NCBI GenBank assembly: GCA_000158135.1 | Contig: DS999531.1 | Coordinates: 1,330,135 to 1,379,283 of the forward strand | Direction: 5' to 3' | Origin: Rhodobacteraceae bacterium KLH11 | GTDB lineage: Bacteria; Pseudomonadota; Alphaproteobacteria; Rhodobacterales; Rhodobacteraceae | DNA length: 49,149 nucleotides | Part shown: positions 1-10,831 of the stretch, piece after piece | Position numbering within the stretch: the first letter of the stretch is position 1 | How the letters are laid out: each line of letters begins with the position of its first letter | The notes under the pieces: generated by a model | The model's input: only the letters and a program-made list of their open reading frames with translations | What the model was told of the DNA's origin: nothing | Databases searched by the model: none | Translations under genes and position numbers: made by a program

Positions 1-2951
<2,951 letters not shown>

Positions 2952-3050
2952 TTGATCCAGTAATGGAAAGACACCCACCGCCTCAAGGAGAGACGGTAGG
3001 CGAACAAATAAGCCAAAAACATACACACCTTGAGTTGGACAGCTCAGATG

Positions 3051-3118
3051 CGGGAACGCGCATTCGTAAACGAATACGCTGCCTCCCGCGCGTCGCTTTT
3101 GCTGCGCAAACAGCGACG
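3051..3118 (+). repeat. Two-hairpin spacer unit, copy 1
   Basis: First of two related units in the 23S-5S spacer. Hairpin A spans 3051-3088: outer arms cggga/tcccg, inner arms attcgt/acgaat around aa. Hairpin B spans 3091-3118: arms cgtcgc/gcgacg with an inner tttg/caaa pairing. It may act in rRNA precursor processing, or be a copy of a dispersed palindromic element. Confidence 0.7.
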
Positions 3119-3141
3119 GTGTTGATTGACATAACAACCGA

Positions 3142-3210
3142 GTGGCAACGCGCATTTGCAAGCAAATACGCTGCCTGCCACCCGTCGCGTTTGCTCCGCA
3201 AAACGCGACG
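3142..3210 (+). repeat. Two-hairpin spacer unit, copy 2
   Basis: Second unit, in the same order as copy 1. Hairpin A spans 3142-3181 with outer arms gtggca/tgccac and inner arms atttgc/gcaaat. Hairpin B spans 3183-3210 with arms cgtcgcg/cgcgacg. The stem bases differ from copy 1 in pairs that keep the pairing, while the strands between the stems (aacgcgc, tacgctgcc) are conserved. This indicates that the folded form matters. Confidence 0.7.
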
Positions 3211-3223
3211 TGGGCTTTTCCTC

Positions 3224-3341
3224 GGTTTGGTGGTCATAGCGCAAGTGAAACACCCGGTCCCATCCCGAACCCGGAAGTTAAGCACTGCCGCGCCAATGGT
3301 ACTTGGGCTTAAGCCCCGGGAGAGTAGGTCACCGCCAAACC
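3224..3341 (+). rRNA. rrf: 5S ribosomal RNA
   Basis: The gene is bounded by the pairing terminal stem ggtttggtgg ... accgccaaacc. The internal block cccggtcccatcccgaac and the loop gaagttaagc are typical of bacterial 5S rRNA. Ends are uncertain by two or three bases. Confidence 0.93.
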
Positions 3342-3386
3342 TAGTAAAAGCCCACATCCTCTCTAACACGATGAAAAAACACCTGG

Positions 3387-3463
<77 letters not shown>

Positions 3464-3488
3464 ACTCCCAGCAGCCCGTTCGATCTAC

Positions 3489-3509
3489 AAACAGTCCACT
3501 GGACTGTTT
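3489..3509 (+). terminator. Hairpin downstream of tRNA-fMet
   Basis: Arms aaacagtcc and ggactgttt enclose a 3-base loop, followed by tgc rather than a long T run. It lies between the intact tRNA and the partial tRNA copy. It could end the rRNA operon or belong to an element remnant. Confidence 0.5.
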
Positions 3510-3524
3510 GCTTAACGATCAAAC

Positions 3525-3578
3525 CTCGTCAGGCTCATAACCTGAAGGTCGCAGGTTCAAATCCTGCTCCCGCAACCA
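3525..3578 (+). repeat. Partial tRNA-fMet copy (attachment-site duplication)
   Basis: These 54 bases repeat the tRNA-fMet from the D-stem/anticodon arm to CCA. The first 26 bases are identical to the intact gene. The T-stem differs by a paired change (gcagg/cctgc instead of agagg/cctct), and one acceptor base is T instead of C. The 5' half is missing, so it cannot be a working tRNA. A recombinase reading frame on the opposite strand ends inside it, the arrangement expected at an integrated element's att site. Confidence 0.8.
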
Positions 3579-3843
3579 GTGTCGCAGAACCGCCCGTAGC
3601 GCCAACGCTGCGGGCGTTCTGCTTTGTACCGAGCGCCAAAAGACCCGCCAACTCCCCAACGAGTTCTAAGGTCAGCCGTCCGTCATTGGGCAGCAGTCGA
3701 ATCTCGGACAACAAACTGCGAATGATGGATGTCGCGTCAGTCTTCGTTGCGGGGTTGTTCAACGCACCGCTCAAGTCCTCCACCTTTTCTTTGTAGATAT
3801 CAGCGAGGCCGGGATGTAAAAGAACGGGTTGGGCTGCGAGCGG
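3535..3843 (-). pseudogene. C-terminal remnant of a large serine recombinase (integrase)
   Basis: On the minus strand the frame reads LLHPGLADIYKEKVEDL, then ALNNPATKTDATSIIRSLL, then LELVGELAGLLALG. This pattern is typical of the C-terminal part of large serine (resolvase-type) site-specific recombinases. It ends in AGAGFEPATFRL, the peptide produced when a recombinase frame runs backwards through a tRNA 3' end. There is an in-frame stop just upstream of about 3843, and the catalytic N-terminal domain is absent, so the gene is dead. The break lies close to a degenerate repeat at 3876. It probably drove the integration at tRNA-fMet. Confidence 0.75.
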
Positions 3844-3875
3844 TCAATTATGACTACCGCAGAGAACAGCAGCTC

Positions 3876-3925
3876 GGAGCCCTTACCTACCGAATGCTGC
3901 GCTAAGCTCGAATGTCCGCATTCCC
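3876..3925 (+). repeat. Degenerate partial copy of the island repeat
   Basis: The block cgaatgctgcgct and its flanks match the 3' end of the repeat copy at 13131-13273 (gagcccgaattgccgaatgctgcgct there). It sits at the point where recombinase homology stops, which suggests that the repeat took part in the rearrangement that removed the integrase. Confidence 0.45.
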
Positions 3926-3934
3926 GTTGAACCA

Positions 3935-4999
3935 CTAGACAAGTTTAACCCCATGGGCCTCCCACAACTGCGGGGGCTCCAGCTTCTTTGACAGATGGGT
4001 AATCACAGCATCGGGTACGGCATCGGGTCGATCCCAGTTCTGGCGACGCAGTTGATCCGGGTCGATTTCAAGGTAAACAATCTCTATCCGGGCACCATAG
4101 TCCCGCAGAAGCCGCAACACCCTTGATCGATTTTGCCGCGTCACATTTGTCGCGTTCCATACGAAGTCACGCCCCGCCCGCAGATGCTCTCTGGCCCGTT
4201 CATGTGCTGCTTGGATGACCTGGCCCTGGTTGTCGGTGGCAGAGACGCTCAGTTCGTCTCGTATCACATCAAGGCTGACAACGGGATGTTCCGGGCGATG
4301 CTTGCTGATCCAGGTGTCTTTCCCCGTACCGGGCAGGCCGGACATGACTGTGACCGTACATGGGAATGCCTCATGAGCCGCATAATGCGGATCACGATCC
4401 TCCAATTCGAAGAAGGCAACCCGGCTTTCATCATTGGCAAAACCGAACGGCTGGTCCCAACACCCGGCTTCTTGGAACGTGAGTTCAGCGAGGCTAACAC
4501 TCTCTAGGATGGTTTGCTGGTCTTGGCATAACCGACCCAACGCATCAGCCTTGGCATGGAGGCACAGATGATCCGGTCTGCACCGCCATGATGTCTCGAT
4601 GGCCATGCGTTGGGGACCAGGACGTTCGATCAACCAGAATGGAAGCTGGTGGTGCGCAATGATCCCGCACAGGGCTTCACGCCATGCAAACGGGGACCCC
4701 GCATGCCACAGCAATTCCCGTGCAATGGATGCACCGATCCGGGAATGACCACGGGACGATATACTTCCGTCGTCTTCATGCTTTGTGACAGCGGGCTTGC
4801 CGACATCATGCAGAACCGCAGCCCAGAATACGTTCGCCCGGTCCGTGTCGGGAAGGCCTTGCCAGTCTGGGTCAGCGACCAGTGCTTCGACCACCATCCG
4901 TGTATGCGTCCCGGCATCGCCTTCGGCATGGTGGATCAGGTCCTGCGGGCAGGTGTCGAGAACGGCAAGCTCCGGCATAGGGACCAGATCTTGGTCCAA
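3935..4999 (-). CDS. HD-Pnk: HD-domain phosphoesterase fused to polynucleotide 5'-kinase; N-terminus probably frameshifted
   Basis: The N-terminal HD domain has the metal-site pattern H32, H64-D65 with K68, H85, H116 and D152. The C-terminal P-loop kinase has GLPGTGKD at 221-228. This is the architecture of Runella HD-Pnk, which heals broken RNA/DNA by removing 2',3'-phosphates and phosphorylating 5'-OH ends. The open frame starts at a TTG (4999), with an ATG at 4978. Another frame begins with ATG at 5079, overlaps the ligase stop by 8 bases and reads MPKTIKRAITHENLLALVPS and on to VDWTKIW, a plausible N-terminus that joins this frame only after a -1 shift near 4985. The full gene is therefore probably 3935-5079 with a one-base deletion, or an assembly error. 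The HD core stays intact and could be translated from the internal start. Confidence 0.8.
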   Translation of the reverse strand: MDQDLVPMPELAVLDTCPQDLIHHAEGDAGTHTRMVVEALVADPDWQGLPDTDRANVFWAAVLHDVGKPAVTKHEDDGSISSRGHSRIGASIARELLWHAGSPFAWREALCGIIAHHQLPFWLIERPGPQRMAIETSWRCRPDHLCLHAKADALGRLCQDQQTILESVSLAELTFQEAGCWDQPFGFANDESRVAFFELEDRDPHYAAHEAFPCTVTVMSGLPGTGKDTWISKHRPEHPVVSLDVIRDELSVSATDNQGQVIQAAHERAREHLRAGRDFVWNATNVTRQNRSRVLRLLRDYGARIEIVYLEIDPDQLRRQNWDRPDAVPDAVITHLSKKLEPPQLWEAHGVKLV

Positions 5000-5071
5000 T
5001 CCACCTGCCAGGCTGGACCGGAGGGGACCAAGGCCAGCAGGTTTTCATGGGTGATGGCGCGTTTGATTGTT

Positions 5072-5884
5072 TTAGGCATCGTAGGCACCCTCCACACCCA
5101 GCGTGGGCGCGAAGATATCGATACCATCTGCCAAGCCGTTCGGCAGGATCGGACGGTCGTGCCAATGCCCGTCAGCGGCTTCAATCGCCTGCAAGAAGTC
5201 AGCGCGGACGAACTTGAACCGATCTGCCACGTGGTCTGCGCTTTCCTGCTTCAGATATAGCCCTTCGGCCAGATCGCTGTCCTCTGTCTGCTGATCAACC
5301 ATGTCAGGACGGCTGCCAGACTGTTCCGCTGCCACCGACAGTGCATCACGCCATTCTTTCGACTTGTAAGGCGAAGGCCGGGTCAGGCTGACCAACTGGT
5401 CAACTGACCTGATCTCTCCAGTATGGACGACTGGCACCGGCATGATCGGTAACCCGGTGAGCAGAGACCGACGGGCAGCCGTGCTCAGGAATGAGTCCGT
5501 CTTCCGGTCCAGCACATCGAACTCCATGAAGTAGTGCGGCAGCCGGTCATAGAATACGGTGTGTTTGGCATACATCCATTCGCCGTACATGACGAAACGA
5601 TGTCCCAGCACCGGGTGCAGGACATGCGCATGGGCCGCAGCCCAAGTCTTGAGCAGGGCAAAGTGCCGTTCCCGGCCGCCGCCGGTCAGATAGTGCCCAC
5701 GGCTTTGCAGCAGCAGGTTGCCATCCACGTCGAAGGACACGGCGGTGTTGGACCCGTCGAGCTTTTCTTCGACAATCAGGGGCTGGCCTGAAAGCTCTTT
5801 GATTGGTTTGTCATCCGCCATATCGCCCACCTGAAGGCGCGAACCTTCGATGTGCCGCGTACGCGGGTATTTGTAGATTTCCAT
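5072..5884 (-). CDS. RNA ligase (Rnl-type nucleotidyltransferase)
   Basis: ATP-dependent RNA ligase of the covalent nucleotidyltransferase superfamily, 270 residues. Motif I is EEKLDGSN with the adenylated lysine at K41. Later motifs visible are the SRGHYLTGGG stretch, VMYGEW (motif III-like), AEGLYLKQE (motif IV-like) and RFKFVR (motif V-like). The start at 5884 (MEIYKYPRT) is preferred over an upstream in-frame ATG because the conserved sequence begins there. The stop overlaps by 8 bases the probable ATG of the HD-Pnk gene, so the two are translationally coupled: HD-Pnk heals RNA ends and this enzyme seals them. Residues after motif V form a short accessory C-terminus. Substrate (tRNA or other) cannot be told from sequence. 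Confidence 0.85.
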   Translation of the reverse strand: MEIYKYPRTRHIEGSRLQVGDMADDKPIKELSGQPLIVEEKLDGSNTAVSFDVDGNLLLQSRGHYLTGGGRERHFALLKTWAAAHAHVLHPVLGHRFVMYGEWMYAKHTVFYDRLPHYFMEFDVLDRKTDSFLSTAARRSLLTGLPIMPVPVVHTGEIRSVDQLVSLTRPSPYKSKEWRDALSVAAEQSGSRPDMVDQQTEDSDLAEGLYLKQESADHVADRFKFVRADFLQAIEAADGHWHDRPILPNGLADGIDIFAPTLGVEGAYDA

Positions 5885-6072
5885 AACTGTCTCACGATGT
5901 ATCGATTGGTCGCACAAAAACACCCGGCAGGATTTGCCAAGGTGTTGGTTTGATTATGTGCGCTGCGATTACATCGGACTTCCGTGGGGCTCGGGGTTGA
6001 GACGGAAGGTCTGGATAATGTCGCCAAGCAATAAAATCAATAGCGCGCATTCAAAGCGTTTTCCAAAACGTC

Positions 6073-6218
6073 CGTTTCGTCCCGCGCCTTTCCAGTTCAC
6101 GGACGATGATGCGGATGGTAGCGGTTGCCGACAGCACACATTGGTGGATCGAGCGGCAAAGGTGTCTGGTGAGCCCAAACCTACTTGTGCTGCGCAGGGC
6201 ACGAATGTTGGCTTTGAG
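6073..6218 (+). repeat. Island repeat, copy R1
   Basis: This copy lies in the 576-base gap between the RNA ligase start and the Imm11-like gene. An 88-base core (6090-6177) matches copy R3 (8883-8970) with two mismatches; copy R2 is less similar. I see no gene in the rest of the gap (5885-6460). Confidence 0.85.
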
Positions 6219-6460
6219 GGGCCAGCAAGCATTATGCAATGTAGATGGTGAACTTTTGTGAGCAATTATTGCAGGGTCAGATAACATACTCTATCCGGTA
6301 GATGCCCGAGCGACGCGGCTTGAAGAAATGTCAACAGCACAGGTATTGATTGAAATGCAAATCTTGCATTTCTCGACAAACTTGTGCCCATCGGGAATAG
6401 TCATCTCGAAAAGGATGAGGCCGCAGTGCCTAATTGTCGGTTCATACAAGGTGATATTAA

Positions 6461-7792
6461 ATGGCGTACCTCTTATTGTTTGATCCGGCGCGACGCCGCC
6501 CTGCACTTGACTTCAAAGGGCGACAGTTTCGCCAGTGCAAAGACCGGTCTACATACGCTCGCTTCAAAGGGACATCACCTACGGGCTGGCCGCTTGCCCG
6601 GACTTGTGATCCTTTTGATCCCACGATCCTGCCCGATCATGTCAATATCTCAACGCCAGACTACACCGACATCAGTCCTGCGGACTGCAATACTTTCTGT
6701 GGTCCCGGTTTCAATCTTGTAGTGAGTGCACGGGTGCTGGAGCGCATGGGTGCTGACCGGCTCCAGTTCCATCCAATCGATGTTGCCGATGAAATGGCCA
6801 ATGGCGCACGGTTGCCGGGCGACTGGTTTTTTGTGGTTTTCGAGGAAGCCTTCAATCCGGTGGTCGAAGAGCGGTCTAACCTGTTAAAACTGTTTGCCAG
6901 CGGAGATGTCGCAAAGATCCCAGAAACTGCGTCCGAGGCGCGTTTGATCTGTCGAAGTACTGATGTCTCCGGGCGTGCTTTCTGGACCGGAGCGGCGACA
7001 GAGAACCGGCACCCCGGCGTTGGGCTGACACCGTTTCAAGCGGCATTGCCAATGTTCACCTACTGCTCGGACGCTGTCTATGATGAACTGGTTGCCGCTG
7101 GCGTGATGGATTTCGATTGGGTCACACGGATCGAAGAAGTAGATGACTCGGATACCGTACCTCTTACACCAGGGTTGGCGGGCGAGCCGGTAGGCCTAGT
7201 GCATCGTGTAAGTGTCCACTCGCTTGAGCGAATTCGGAACGAAGGCGATTATGTTCCGTTTATGAAGCACCTCGGAAGGGGTGATCCTTTGGTGCATCGT
7301 CCAACTCGGCTCGACGCCGGAGATGAACCCATACCTGATCTTTACTTTCACAATGCCCTTCTGGTTGCTTCCGCTGCGGCCAAGGCTGAGATTGAGGCAT
7401 TGGAACCTGACTTGCACCGGTTTGAGCCGGTTGAGTTCTTTAAGTCATTCGATCCCTATGAACCATTGGATGCTAAAACAACGCATTACGTTGTGGTCCT
7501 CGGGGCTCCAATGAGCGATCCCACGATCGCAGAAATGTCGACTGGGGTCAGCACGTCTATGAGGTATGGATTCGCGCCGGTCTGTCGGGGCCTTGCTGAT
7601 CGCAAAGCTGGTCTGAACGTGTTCGATGCCGACAAATGTGGCAATCGACATCTCTGGGCGCGATCGCGCCAACCAGATAGCTTTCCCAGCGACCTATGTT
7701 TTTCCGAAGCACTGTTGGCGCAACTGAGCACGTTGAACGTGCCCATGGGTATTCCAACCGACATTCCTATTTATATGCGCCCATCGCACTGA
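6461..7792 (+). CDS. Tandem Imm11/DUF1629-like protein
   Basis: 443 residues, cytoplasmic, with no signal peptide. The protein has two halves of related layout. Residues about 85-220 run FNLVVSARVLERMGADRLQF ... GDWFFVVFEEAFNPVV ... AFWTG ... FTYCSDAVYDELVAAGV. Residues about 300-440 run NALLVASAAAKAEIEALEPD ... THYVVVLGAP ... RHLWARS ... CFSEALLAQLSTLNV. Each half fits the Imm11 (DUF1629) pattern: a 'VS..a...l' helix, a central beta strand, then HLW and a terminal 'SD.....L...g' helix. Imm11 proteins are predicted immunity proteins against polymorphic toxins. No toxin gene is adjacent. A good ribosome site (aaggtga) precedes the ATG. The gene lies between repeat copies R1 and R2. The family call is by eye and moderate. 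Confidence 0.6.
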   Translation: MAYLLLFDPARRRPALDFKGRQFRQCKDRSTYARFKGTSPTGWPLARTCDPFDPTILPDHVNISTPDYTDISPADCNTFCGPGFNLVVSARVLERMGADRLQFHPIDVADEMANGARLPGDWFFVVFEEAFNPVVEERSNLLKLFASGDVAKIPETASEARLICRSTDVSGRAFWTGAATENRHPGVGLTPFQAALPMFTYCSDAVYDELVAAGVMDFDWVTRIEEVDDSDTVPLTPGLAGEPVGLVHRVSVHSLERIRNEGDYVPFMKHLGRGDPLVHRPTRLDAGDEPIPDLYFHNALLVASAAAKAEIEALEPDLHRFEPVEFFKSFDPYEPLDAKTTHYVVVLGAPMSDPTIAEMSTGVSTSMRYGFAPVCRGLADRKAGLNVFDADKCGNRHLWARSRQPDSFPSDLCFSEALLAQLSTLNVPMGIPTDIPIYMRPSH

Positions 7793-7882
7793 ACACTGCT
7801 TTCAAATAGCTTGATTGGCCATTCGCTGAATCCTGGTGTTGCTTACCGGGCCTTTCGAGTTTTGAGCCGACATTGGGATGAT

Positions 7883-8038
7883 CGCAGCGAAAGCGCGGTT
7901 TGTTGCGCCGTCTTTCCGGTTCACGGACGATGATGCGGATGGCAGCGGTTCTCGATAGTACGCATTGGTGCATCGAGCGGCGAAGGTGCCAGGAGAGCCC
8001 AGTGTCACCGATGCTGCGCTAGGCATGAATGGCCACTA
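7883..8038 (+). repeat. Island repeat, copy R2
   Basis: Shares ttcacggacgatgatgcgga and the following ggtgcatcgagcggcgaagg region with R1 and R3, with more mismatches. It lies between the Imm11-like gene and the kinase gene. A small perfect hairpin ggtgga/tccacc follows at 8044-8058. Confidence 0.8.
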
Positions 8039-8094
8039 TAAGCGGTGGAGTATCCACCATCACCAAGCTCAGGCTGGAAATAGGGCAGCTCAAT

Positions 8095-8799
8095 ATGGAT
8101 CATCCAAAAACAGAGAAATGGGGAATCGATGCAAAGCTATCCCCGCTCTTGGGAGGACATAGAAACACGATTTTCCGAACCAAAGACTTGGACCAGAACG
8201 TCGTCTTCAAATCAACACGGCGGTCACCGGCTGCAATCGACTGGTTGGAAGCTGTCCATACTCACGCTCGCCGAGCTGGTTTTGTGGTGCCGCACTACGT
8301 CAAAAGTCACGACGGCCAGTTTATCGAAGACGGGTGGACATGCGAGACCTTCTTGGAAGGTCAACATATCGAGCAAGCTGATTTGTCCGACATCAAATCA
8401 GAGCTCGTGAAATTTCACGATGCGACTTCAAATATGGTACAACGCCCCGGTTTTCTGTCATCTTCCAAGCTCCGTCACTTTTCGATGGGAGGCGACATAG
8501 ATTTGAGCCTAATGCCAAAGCAGTTGGTGCGTAGATGCCGGGAGGCTTGGGAGACGGTGTCGGATAGGCGGGAAAGCATCGTCCATGGCGACCTTAACGT
8601 CAGAAATGTTCTGAGAACACCAGATGGTCGCCTCGCATTGGTGGATTGGGACGAAGCTCGTCGCGACCTCGTACTTTTTGACTGTGGACAACTAGAAGCT
8701 GATGACGATGCTGGAAAACGAGCTCGGCTTGCTTGGGAAGTTGCGTGTAGTTGGAAAATTGAACCCGAACATGCAAGGGTTTTGGCTGATCACCTTTAG
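8095..8799 (+). CDS. APH/choline-kinase-family phosphotransferase
   Basis: 234 residues in the aminoglycoside/choline kinase fold. The catalytic loop is HGDLNVRN (HGD at 164-166) and the metal-binding DWDE is at 184-187. The start at 8095 (MDHPKTEK) is chosen because upstream codons lie inside repeat R2 and look non-coding. The C-terminus is short but complete, ending in LADHL. The substrate is unknown; family members phosphorylate aminoglycosides, choline, homoserine or other small alcohols, and nothing here points to antibiotic resistance. The gene stands alone between repeats R2 and R3. Confidence 0.8.
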   Translation: MDHPKTEKWGIDAKLSPLLGGHRNTIFRTKDLDQNVVFKSTRRSPAAIDWLEAVHTHARRAGFVVPHYVKSHDGQFIEDGWTCETFLEGQHIEQADLSDIKSELVKFHDATSNMVQRPGFLSSSKLRHFSMGGDIDLSLMPKQLVRRCREAWETVSDRRESIVHGDLNVRNVLRTPDGRLALVDWDEARRDLVLFDCGQLEADDDAGKRARLAWEVACSWKIEPEHARVLADHL

Positions 8800-8856
8800 C
8801 TTAACTGCAATTTCCCGATTACGTGCGCCAAGCACAAGCCGACCTTCGCGCAACCG

Positions 8857-8999
8857 AAGCGAAAGCTCAGTTTGTCCGCGCCTTTCCAGTTCTCGGACGA
8901 TGATGCGGATGGTAGCGGTTGCCGACAGCACACATTGGTGGGTCGAGCGGCAAAGGTGTCTGGTGAGCCCAGAGTCGCAAATGCTGCACGATGAACGAA
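8857..8999 (+). repeat. Island repeat, copy R3
   Basis: The core at 8883-8970 is almost identical to R1 (two differences in 88 bases) and in the same orientation 2.8 kb away. R2 and R3 also share the leader agcgaaagc. It separates the kinase gene from the sigma factor promoter region. Confidence 0.85.
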
Positions 9000-9036
9000 T
9001 AACTGCTACTCCCCGTAGCCAAAGTTACCCGACTTC

Positions 9037-9068
9037 GGAATCTGGAACTTGACTAAGAACTCTGTTTA
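9037..9068 (+). promoter_or_regulatory. Possible ECF-type promoter of the sigma gene
   Basis: There are two candidate -35 boxes, ggaatc at 9037 and ggaactt at 9044, followed after about 15-17 bases by ctctgttta. The position, 30-60 bases before the sigma start, suits autoregulation. It matches the clearer box before the sulfite dehydrogenase gene only weakly. Confidence 0.35.
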
Positions 9069-9095
9069 TGCGCCAGCCCCTAGCTTTGGGTCACC

Positions 9096-9653
9096 ATGCC
9101 GATAAGTTTTGACCTAATGATCGAACTTGATCATGCTGCTTCGATGAGCTCACTCTCTCAAATAGAATATCTAATGCCGGAACTACGGGCATATGCAACG
9201 ACCATCTCCAAGTCACGCGACGATGCTGAGGATTTGGTGCAAGATGCGATCGAACGGGCGTTGCGTGCGAAGGCTCCGCCAAACAAATTGGAAGAGCTTC
9301 GTCCGTGGATGTTTCGCGTTATCAGAAACCTGCACTATGACGAGCTTCGAAAAAGGCGTGTGCGCAGGGAATATTTCGCTGCTGAGAAACGTCAGTCTAG
9401 TGAAGTCGATGTGGTATCGGATGTCGCCCGTGACGTCTTGATCCGAATGGCATTTGAAAAGCTAGCGCCAGAGACAAGAGAGATACTGTTTTTCGTGGAT
9501 ATTATGGGCCTGAAATACAAAGAGATCGCAGAAATATTGGATATGAAGCAAGGGACCGTTATGAGCCGGGTGAGCCGGGCACGGAGAGCGCTTTTAGACT
9601 TGGTTGAAGGGCCTGCTAAGGGCTTTGAAAAAGACGGAGAGCAACATGGCTGA
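9096..9653 (+). CDS. ECF-family RNA polymerase sigma factor
   Basis: 185 residues. Region 2 contains DDAEDLVQDAIERALR and RPWMFRVIRNLHYDELRKRR. Region 4 contains LAPETREILFFVDIMGLKYK and the helix-turn-helix IAEILDMKQGTVMSRVSRAR. The start may be 9096, 9117 or 9144; the conserved part begins at QIEYLMPELR, so a shorter form is possible. The stop overlaps the anti-sigma start by 8 bases. The pair faces the operon for a sulfite dehydrogenase, resembling Sinorhizobium RpoE4 and its anti-sigma beside sorT. Sulfite response is therefore the likely role, by inference from context. Confidence 0.92.
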   Translation: MPISFDLMIELDHAASMSSLSQIEYLMPELRAYATTISKSRDDAEDLVQDAIERALRAKAPPNKLEELRPWMFRVIRNLHYDELRKRRVRREYFAAEKRQSSEVDVVSDVARDVLIRMAFEKLAPETREILFFVDIMGLKYKEIAEILDMKQGTVMSRVSRARRALLDLVEGPAKGFEKDGEQHG

Positions 9654-10374
9654 CCTGACTGATAGAGACTGGGACCTCATCAGCGCATACCATGATGGTG
9701 AACTGACGGGCGATGATCTGAGCTCATTTAAAAAGCGGTTGGAGGAGGATCCCAAAATTGCGGCTGCGTTGAAAGACATTTCTGAAGTGTCGTCTAGCCT
9801 GGCTGCTTTAAATCCACAGACCGAGAGCACGGCAGCCGCCGTACCATCCAATATAAATGCAGCGCCCCGAAAGTGGATTATTGGGGGGGCATTGGCCGCA
9901 TCCATTGCGTTTCTGGCGACATTTATGCAAGTCAGTCAAGACCCGCGGGATTTATTGGCTCTCCATTCGGAATACATGGACACGACCTATGACTTGTCGT
10001 CATCCAACATCCAACTGATCGCGACAAACGCTGGCGCTTATCAACCTGATTTGACGCGTGCAAGCCTTACAGCCGTTGCCCGCAGCATAACTGAACACGA
10101 AACGGTCATTCACTATTCGGGGAAAAACGGGTGCAGGTTGACCTATCTGCGCGGAACAGTGACTTATCAACTCCCTTCCAAGTCGGATGTCCAAGTGATG
10201 TCCTGGACAAAACCCGATGGGCAGGTTCATGCAATCATTGCAACAGGCATGGACGCCGCCAGGTTTGACGCAATTGGTAACTATTTGCGTCATCTCAATG
10301 CGCAGCAGGAAGAACCCCAAGTGTACGCCGAATTGACACAAGCGACGAAAGCCGCCACCCCATGCGTAGGGTGA
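9646..10374 (+). CDS. Membrane-anchored anti-sigma factor
   Basis: 242 residues. The N-terminal cytoplasmic part (LISAYHDGELTGDDLSSFKK) matches anti-sigma domains, without the zinc-binding HxxxCxxC. One membrane helix lies near 85-105 (IIGGALAASIAFLATFMQV). A periplasmic part follows with ENGCRL-like NGCRLTYLRGTV, common in alphaproteobacterial anti-sigma proteins. The start at 9646 has ggagag upstream and overlaps the sigma gene, so the two are co-translated. It presumably holds the sigma factor at the membrane until a periplasmic signal, perhaps sulfite, releases it. Its 3' end converges with the DUF302 gene, 10 bases away. Confidence 0.85.
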   Translation: MADLTDRDWDLISAYHDGELTGDDLSSFKKRLEEDPKIAAALKDISEVSSSLAALNPQTESTAAAVPSNINAAPRKWIIGGALAASIAFLATFMQVSQDPRDLLALHSEYMDTTYDLSSSNIQLIATNAGAYQPDLTRASLTAVARSITEHETVIHYSGKNGCRLTYLRGTVTYQLPSKSDVQVMSWTKPDGQVHAIIATGMDAARFDAIGNYLRHLNAQQEEPQVYAELTQATKAATPCVG

Positions 10375-10384
10375 CGGCATAAGG

Positions 10385-10831
10385 TCAGTTTGAGATGGCT
10401 TTGTTTGTAAGCTTGTCCAACGCCCCTGCCATTTTCACAAGAACGTTCGCATCTGTAGGCAGACCATGGGCTTCACTCAACGATATTGGGTCATGATAGC
10501 TAAGCAGAACGTCCCCATATTCGGTCTGGTAAACAACCACGCGCAACGGCAAATCCAGACCAGCGGATTGTGAAAGCTGCATAGCAGGTGTGCCAAGTTT
10601 TGGATTGCCAAACATCAACATTTGGGTGGGCCGCAACTCAGACTGCACACTTTGGGCTCCTGCCGCGTGATCAACACGGGCAAAAACTTTCGCGCCTGCA
10701 CCTTCTACCGCCGTCGCCAGCCGATCAATAGTTGTCGGTACATCATGAGCACTTGTTTTTGTGATAAGATCAGCGGCCTGGGCCGCCAATGGTGCAACGG
10801 CAAGAACTAACCCGTATAGAAAATATCTCAT
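10385..10831 (-). CDS. DUF302 periplasmic protein
   Basis: 148 residues with a signal peptide cleaved near AAQA-AD (residue 19-20). The mature part matches DUF302: TIDRLATAVEGAGAKVFARV, the QMLMFGNPKLGTPAMQ block and LPLRVVVYQ. DUF302 proteins are small periplasmic alpha/beta proteins of unknown activity, often near sulfur or redox genes. The start overlaps the cytochrome stop by 4 bases (ATGA), so it is the third gene of the sulfite dehydrogenase operon. Confidence 0.88.
   Translation of the reverse strand: MRYFLYGLVLAVAPLAAQAADLITKTSAHDVPTTIDRLATAVEGAGAKVFARVDHAAGAQSVQSELRPTQMLMFGNPKLGTPAMQLSQSAGLDLPLRVVVYQTEYGDVLLSYHDPISLSEAHGLPTDANVLVKMAGALDKLTNKAISN

Noticed and set aside
3051..3210. 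Short CRISPR-like array
   Set aside because: Only two units with diverged stems and no spacers or cas genes.
8095..8799. Aminoglycoside resistance gene
   Set aside because: The fold is shared by many kinases and no resistance context exists; only the family is supported.
6073..8999. Integron gene cassettes with attC sites
   Set aside because: The repeats lack the paired core sites of attC, and no tyrosine integrase of the IntI type is present.
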